From positions 124,001-188,000 of the forward strand of contig DASW01000003.1 in assembly GCA_002503985.1 (NCBI GenBank): DNA of 64,000 nt. Direction: 5' to 3'. Under the pieces are notes generated by a model, which was not told the DNA's origin, searched no databases, and saw only the letters and a program-made list of their open reading frames with translations. This DNA comes from Thermoplasmata archaeon UBA61 (GTDB taxonomy: Archaea; Thermoplasmatota; Thermoplasmata; Lutacidiplasmatales; UBA184). Position numbers and translations under genes: made by a program. Below are positions 60,354-64,000 of this stretch, piece by piece. Within the stretch, counting starts at the first letter, position 1. The number at the start of each line of letters is the position of its first letter.

Positions 60354-61163
60354 TCATTCCCGCCAGTCGATCCCGATGGTCCGAAGCCGTACCTTGGGGA
60401 TCGGGGGCGAGCGGCGCTTGTGGCGGAACTGGATGACCCGGGCCGCCACGGCGCGGACCCGCTCGAGCGGGAACCCGGTCAGGGTGGCGATCTCCTCCTC
60501 GCTGCGAAGTTGTTCAAGGCCGTAGAGGATCTGGTCGAGGTCCGCGTAGGGGATCCCGAGCTCGTCCTCGTCGGTCTGTCCTTCCCACAGCCCCGCCGTC
60601 GGGGGTCGTTCCCGGATGGCCGCGGGTAGTCCGAGCTCCTCAGCGATCGCTCGGACGTCCGTCTTGTAGAGGTCCCCGATGGGGAGCAGGTCGACCCCGC
60701 CGTCCCCGTACTTGGTGAAGTAGCCCAGCAAGAGCTCCGACTTGTTCCCAGTGCCCGCGACCACACGGTGGCGCTCTCGAGCGACCGCATAGAGCACGGT
60801 CATCCGGATCCGGGCCTTCGCGTTGCCGAGGGAGACCCGGTCGGAGAGCTCGGGGAGGAGCGCGCGGAACGCTCCTTCGACCGGGTCGATCGGGATCGTC
60901 CGGGACTCGATCCCGAGCTCCCTCGCGAACGCTTCGGTCTCCTTGAGGAGCGGGTCCGGGAACGGAGCGTCCGGCAGCAGCACCCCGAGGACGTGTTGAG
61001 CGCCGAGCGCGTCGCGGGCGAGCCGGGCCACGAGGGCGCTATCGATGCCTCCGGAGAGCCCGACCACCACGCCGTCCACGCCGTTCCCGAGCGCGTGGGC
61101 CCTCAGGAACTGGCCGATGGCGTCGACCGCGTGCGCCGGAACGCGTGGGACCAGGCCGCTCAT
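60354..61163 (-). CDS. nadE: NAD(+) synthetase, ammonia-type
   Basis: A 269-residue synthetase converting nicotinic-acid adenine dinucleotide to NAD. The PP-loop is VVGLSGGIDSALVARLA; VAGTGNKSELLLGYFTKYGDGGVDLLPIGDLYKT and RERPPTAGLWEGQTDEDELGIPY are diagnostic. No glutaminase domain is attached, so free ammonia or a separate glutaminase is used. The ATG overlaps the RaSEA stop (ATGA). It is the last gene of the LSm-ribK-RaSEA-nadE set. Confidence 0.95.
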   Translation of the reverse strand: MSGLVPRVPAHAVDAIGQFLRAHALGNGVDGVVVGLSGGIDSALVARLARDALGAQHVLGVLLPDAPFPDPLLKETEAFARELGIESRTIPIDPVEGAFRALLPELSDRVSLGNAKARIRMTVLYAVARERHRVVAGTGNKSELLLGYFTKYGDGGVDLLPIGDLYKTDVRAIAEELGLPAAIRERPPTAGLWEGQTDEDELGIPYADLDQILYGLEQLRSEEEIATLTGFPLERVRAVAARVIQFRHKRRSPPIPKVRLRTIGIDWRE

Positions 61164-62182
61164 GCTTCCACCCCGAGCGGAGCGTAGGCGAGGGTCGTAC
61201 GCCATTCCGCCCGGCACCCGCAGTCGAGGGCGTCGAGCGGACCGAACTCCTGGGCGAGCGACGCCTCTTGGACCGCGGCCAGGACCCGGGCGTCGCACTC
61301 GCCGCAGTTGTGCGGGCCTCGCGGGAGCCCTCCCGCGGTCGGGAAGGAGACGAGGCGCGAGCCCCCGCGGACCGCCGCCCCTTCTCGGAGGGCGTCAACG
61401 AGCGACCAGAGCCAGGGGGGTCGGTAGCGTCCTCGGTGGTAGAGCCACTCGACCACCGTTCCGTTCTGGATGTGCACGGGATTGACCGAGATCGCGTCGA
61501 AGTGCTGAGCGGCCTCCCGGACCGACCGCACGACGTCCGCGACCGCCTCCGATTCGGTCAGGTAGGGAGGCTTGAGGAGCAGGTAGGCTTTGGTGCGCAC
61601 GCCGAGGGCTGAGAGCCGGTCCGCCGCCGCGAGGTACTCGGCCGGGGACGACCCTTTGTTGATGAACCGGCCGAGCACCGTCGGGTCGGTAGATTCGAGA
61701 CCGAGCGCGACCTCGAGCTCGCCGGCGAACGCGTCCTTCAGCGGGCCGATGCCTTCGGGCTGGGCGAACTCGGGCAACGTCTCGAACAGGAACCGACGCG
61801 CCTTTCCCGAGAACGCCGAAACGATCGCGGCTCGGCTCGCCGGGTCGACCTCCCGGTCGTCGAGGAAGCTTCCCGAGGTGTAGACCTTGACGTACGGCTC
61901 GTCGTGGTACCTCGCGAGCGCACGCGAGAGCTGCTCGGCGAGCTCCTCGGGAGTGGCCGACCGCCCGAGCGTGTCCTTGGAGTACCCGCACATCGTGCAC
62001 CCCTTCACGTCGGCCCAGTAGCATCCCCGGGTCCGCAGGATCAGGACGAACGCGCGGACCCGGTCGGGGCCGATCGCCTCGTCCTCGACCCACTGACCGA
62101 CGTAGCGTCGCGCCTCCCCCGAAGGCGCCGGCTCGGGGTGACGGTCCCGGGCGACCGAGCGACCCACCGACTCCGGCGTCAC
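61160..62182 (-). CDS. Archaeosine-synthase radical SAM subunit RaSEA
   Basis: A 340-residue radical SAM enzyme. The cluster cysteines C54, C62 and C65 lie in RGCYWADVKGCTMCGYSKD, a C-x7-C-x2-C pattern particular to the RaSEA family (TIGR01210), which with ArcS completes archaeosine at position 15 of archaeal tRNA. Family elements LGLESTDPTVLGRFINKGS and ISVNPVHIQNGTVVEWLY follow, and a C-terminal cysteine group CGECDARV...DCGCRAEW is present. The GTG start overlaps the ribK stop (GTGA). No arcS is in the window. Confidence 0.88.
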   Translation of the reverse strand: MTPESVGRSVARDRHPEPAPSGEARRYVGQWVEDEAIGPDRVRAFVLILRTRGCYWADVKGCTMCGYSKDTLGRSATPEELAEQLSRALARYHDEPYVKVYTSGSFLDDREVDPASRAAIVSAFSGKARRFLFETLPEFAQPEGIGPLKDAFAGELEVALGLESTDPTVLGRFINKGSSPAEYLAAADRLSALGVRTKAYLLLKPPYLTESEAVADVVRSVREAAQHFDAISVNPVHIQNGTVVEWLYHRGRYRPPWLWSLVDALREGAAVRGGSRLVSFPTAGGLPRGPHNCGECDARVLAAVQEASLAQEFGPLDALDCGCRAEWRTTLAYAPLGVEA

Positions 62183-62883
62183 GATTCCTCGATGGCGACC
62201 TCGACGAGGTCGTTGTCCTTGACGTGCAACGCGGTCCGGAGGCAATCGCGTGCGATGAACTCGATGACGTCCTTGTAGTGACTTCGGTCGGGGTGGATGA
62301 GGTGGCAGGGGTGACCGTTCATCCGGGCGGCAAAGCACATCGCCCCGCCGAAGGTCCGTCCGCTCGCGTGGAACCCGTCGATACGCACGCCGGTCCACTC
62401 GGAGACGAGCGAGGCCCGCCGGAGGGCTTCCGGCCCCACCCGGACGTTCAGGGTGCCGGGGTAGGGCGAATAACCGAGCCTCTCGGTGAACTGGATGACG
62501 TACCCCGGTTGGCTCAGGTAGTAGCGGCCTTCGCCCAATCCGGAAGCGACCTTCCCCTTGAGCGACAGCTTCGCCGGTCCTTCGAAGATACGGCGGTATC
62601 CGTGGTACTCGGTGCGGAGCAGCTGCATCGCCGCGGGGGTGAGCAGGAGGCGCTGGCGCCGCTGCGCGAGGGACCGGGTGACGAGGCCTTTCGCTTCGAG
62701 AGCGAGCAGGTACCGGTCGGCCGCCTGCTGGCTCACTCCGATCCGTACGCCGACCTCGCGTGAGGTGAGCACGACCGCGGTGTGGTCGCCGCCCAGGATC
62801 GCGAGCAGCTTGAGGACCGCGAGCGCCTCGCCCTTCGGCCGGGGACGTGCGGTGTCGACTCGGGCGCTAGTGGAGGGTCCCAT
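62179..62883 (-). CDS. ribK: CTP-dependent riboflavin kinase with N-terminal HTH
   Basis: A 234-residue fusion: a winged HTH at about residues 20-90 (LTSREVGVRIGVSQQAADRYLLALEAKGLV) followed by the archaeal riboflavin kinase domain (about 105-232), with GYSPYPGTLNVRV and the CTP-contacting FGGAMCFAARM and HPDRSHYKDVIEFIA elements. It phosphorylates riboflavin to FMN using CTP. The HTH suggests it may regulate its own or related genes. One base of its ATG is shared with the LSm stop. Confidence 0.94.
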   Translation of the reverse strand: MGPSTSARVDTARPRPKGEALAVLKLLAILGGDHTAVVLTSREVGVRIGVSQQAADRYLLALEAKGLVTRSLAQRRQRLLLTPAAMQLLRTEYHGYRRIFEGPAKLSLKGKVASGLGEGRYYLSQPGYVIQFTERLGYSPYPGTLNVRVGPEALRRASLVSEWTGVRIDGFHASGRTFGGAMCFAARMNGHPCHLIHPDRSHYKDVIEFIARDCLRTALHVKDNDLVEVAIEES

Positions 62884-63125
62884 CAGGACGGCTTCCCTGC
62901 CGCGCCTTGCGGGGCGTTCAGGGTGACGACGTTCGACCCGCGCAGGATGACCCGGCCCAGGTGCCGCGTGACCTCGGACGTCCGTTCCTCGGCGTCGTCC
63001 AGGACGACGTTCATGTGTTCGTCCACCCCGAGGAGCTTCCCCGTCAGCGTCCGAGAGTCCTTCAGCTCGAGCGTCACGCGCTGCTGCAGGAGCCTCTCTA
63101 CGACGTAGGTTGGACCGTCGGCCAT
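62883..63125 (-). CDS. LSm/Sm-like archaeal RNA-binding protein (SmAP)
   Basis: An 80-residue Sm-fold protein, subunit of a heptameric ring that binds U-rich RNA. Sm1 is LTGKLLGVDEHMNVVLDDA (with the RNA-binding Asp/Asn positions) and Sm2 is GRVILRGSNVVTL (the RG motif). The start at 63125 is chosen over an in-frame ATG at 63203 because it matches the family N-terminus and a GCTAAAGG element lies 24-31 nt upstream. It opens the overlapping LSm-ribK-RaSEA-nadE operon. Confidence 0.94.
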   Translation of the reverse strand: MADGPTYVVERLLQQRVTLELKDSRTLTGKLLGVDEHMNVVLDDAEERTSEVTRHLGRVILRGSNVVTLNAPQGAAGKPS

Positions 63126-63181
63126 CGGTCGGACGACCCGGGCGCGGCCTTTAGCGTTTTCCGGGCAGGGGGCTTTGAAAT

Positions 63182-63206
63182 CAGATGGCGTTTTCTCGGC
63201 CATCTG
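63182..63206. repeat. Inverted repeat upstream of the LSm operon
   Basis: CAGATGGC and GCCATCTG are perfect 8-bp arms around a 9-bp centre, with AAA before and TTTT after (one mismatch between). It lies 57-81 bp from the LSm start in the gap to the unrecognised gene at 63370. It could be a regulator site or a terminator-like hairpin for either direction; the remainder of the gap shows nothing else. Confidence 0.5.
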
Positions 63207-63369
63207 TTTTCACGTCGTCCAGTCTGTTTTCGCAATCCCTGTGTCGAACTCGAACATTTCGGCTTCCGTAAGTGGACACAAAGTGTTTCAAGGAGTTGTT
63301 GTCTCCAAGTATTCCGCGTAGGTTTCACAATGGGGGGTACCGGCCTTCGTGGTGGAGGCTGACAAGCGT

Positions 63370-64000
63370 ATGCCTACGCGTAGCCTTGACCTAGTCATCC
63401 GAACCAGCGACCCCGGGCAGAAGGTCCAAGTTCGGACGGTGGCCGATAAGTTGAGCCGCCTCCAGACAGCTCTTCTCCACATAGGTGACTACCTCACCGG
63501 GAGCGACTTCAGAGCACGGGGCGGCTCAACCGAACTCGTGCGTCGAAAGTGTACTCTGTTTGTCTCAAATGTAAGCATCGGGAGCTTCAGCGCAACCCTT
63601 GAACTTGAGCCAGCTCCCTCCGTAACTTCGGGTGAGCTCGGTCTCGGCGAGGAAGCGGTCGCCAAACTTCAGGAGATTGTCTCGCTAGTGGAGAGTGAAC
63701 AAGAGATCGAGTCAAGGGTCGACCTATCCGTTACCAACCCCCGACATCGAACTCGTATCATCAAGGACCTAACGGACCTTTGGCCAGAGGAGCGAGACCG
63801 ACTCGCCGTCGAAGTCTCTTTCCCCGGAGAGGTGGCCGCTCCACTGACCCCGACGGGTAGGTTAGTACTAGAAGGGCTCCTATCGAGGCAGAGAGATGCT
63901 GAACAAATTTCGGTGAAGGGGGTTCTTGGGACTGCTCATGTCACGCCGGGAGAAGCCTTCTTTCGGATAACGGGCCCGGATGGACGGATTACCTGTCGCA
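63370..64000 (+). CDS. Unrecognised protein, C-terminus beyond the window
   Basis: Open to the edge for 210 codons (MPTRSLDLVIRTSDPG onwards), so the 3' end is missing. GGTGGAGG lies about 11 nt before the ATG. The visible part is mixed alpha/beta without membrane segments, with a Glu-rich helix LQEIVSLVESEQEI and a strand-rich end (GVLGTAHVTPGEAFFRITG). Codon use differs from the rest of the window: CTA, TTA, GTA, AGA and ATA codons are frequent and GC is in the mid-50s per cent in sampled lines. This suggests transferred DNA. No family is recognised. Confidence 0.7.
   Translation, partial: MPTRSLDLVIRTSDPGQKVQVRTVADKLSRLQTALLHIGDYLTGSDFRARGGSTELVRRKCTLFVSNVSIGSFSATLELEPAPSVTSGELGLGEEAVAKLQEIVSLVESEQEIESRVDLSVTNPRHRTRIIKDLTDLWPEERDRLAVEVSFPGEVAAPLTPTGRLVLEGLLSRQRDAEQISVKGVLGTAHVTPGEAFFRITGPDGRITCR

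Overview
This window is archaeal chromosome of high GC content (roughly two thirds by eye). The archaeal call rests on genes that are archaeal or archaeal/eukaryotic in type: both topoisomerase VI subunits, primase small subunit, RIO1 kinase, a Dim2-like KH protein, CTP-dependent riboflavin kinase, the TiaS and RaSEA tRNA-modification enzymes, elongation factor 1-beta, an LSm protein, geranylgeranyl reductase, an AglB oligosaccharyltransferase and a tiny ribosomal protein eL41. The complete 11-subunit nuo operon without nuoEFG, the gene content and the TATA-driven, mostly leaderless genes fit an uncultured, aerobic or facultative member of Thermoplasmatota; that lineage is inference. Nearly all of the window looks like core genome.

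Layout. 1-8.5 kb: FAH-family enzyme; a RIO1-KH-primase operon on the minus strand; an HExxH peptidase; an NfeD/SPFH membrane pair; a PaaG-like crotonase; two tandem GNAT acetyltransferases. 8.6-25.8 kb: a long plus-strand run, nuoABCDHIJKLMN, then geranylgeranyl reductase, prenyl diphosphate synthase, a membrane protein, a nitrilase-family hydrolase and top6B-top6A. 25.8-32.9 kb: aquaporin, eL41, sucCD with a small zinc protein, a ZIP-type metal transporter with palindromes at its promoter, coaBC and a HAD phosphatase. 32.88-32.99 kb (minus): tRNA-His(GTG), interrupted by a 32-nt insertion in the T-loop. 33-42.8 kb: mostly single genes (methyltransferase, zinc ribbon, cupin, GNAT, esterase, IF-2B-like, thioredoxin, SDR, Dps, hydrolase, aldo-keto reductase, ferredoxin). 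42.8-51.7 kb: a minus-strand operon headed by a 2194-residue AglB with a very long extracellular tail, followed by a surface protein, a four-CxxC zinc protein, EF-1beta and a YdjM-like membrane protein. 52-59.5 kb: 2-oxoacid:ferredoxin oxidoreductase, tiaS, htpX, a frameshifted zinc-ribbon protein and hisS. 59.4-63.1 kb: a CDIN1-like TPD nuclease, then the overlapping LSm-ribK-RaSEA-nadE operon. After about 63.15 kb the base composition drops and an unrecognised gene runs off the window, probably the edge of acquired DNA.

How the genes work together: KorAB makes reduced ferredoxin and acyl-CoA; SucCD can turn succinyl-CoA into succinate and ATP; the small ferredoxin and the nuo complex (with a NuoI carrying four cluster motifs instead of two) are plausible acceptors. 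The crotonase and the dienoyl-CoA-reductase-like SDR suggest acyl-CoA degradation. The prenyl genes after nuo fit membrane lipid or quinone side-chain synthesis.

Promoters: first genes of transcription units usually have an A/T-rich TATA-like element about 25-45 nt before the start codon and often no Shine-Dalgarno sequence, while operon-internal genes use GGAGG-type sites or ATGA/GTGA overlaps. Starts were chosen on this basis where several were possible. Many long antisense open frames exist because of the high GC content and were left out.
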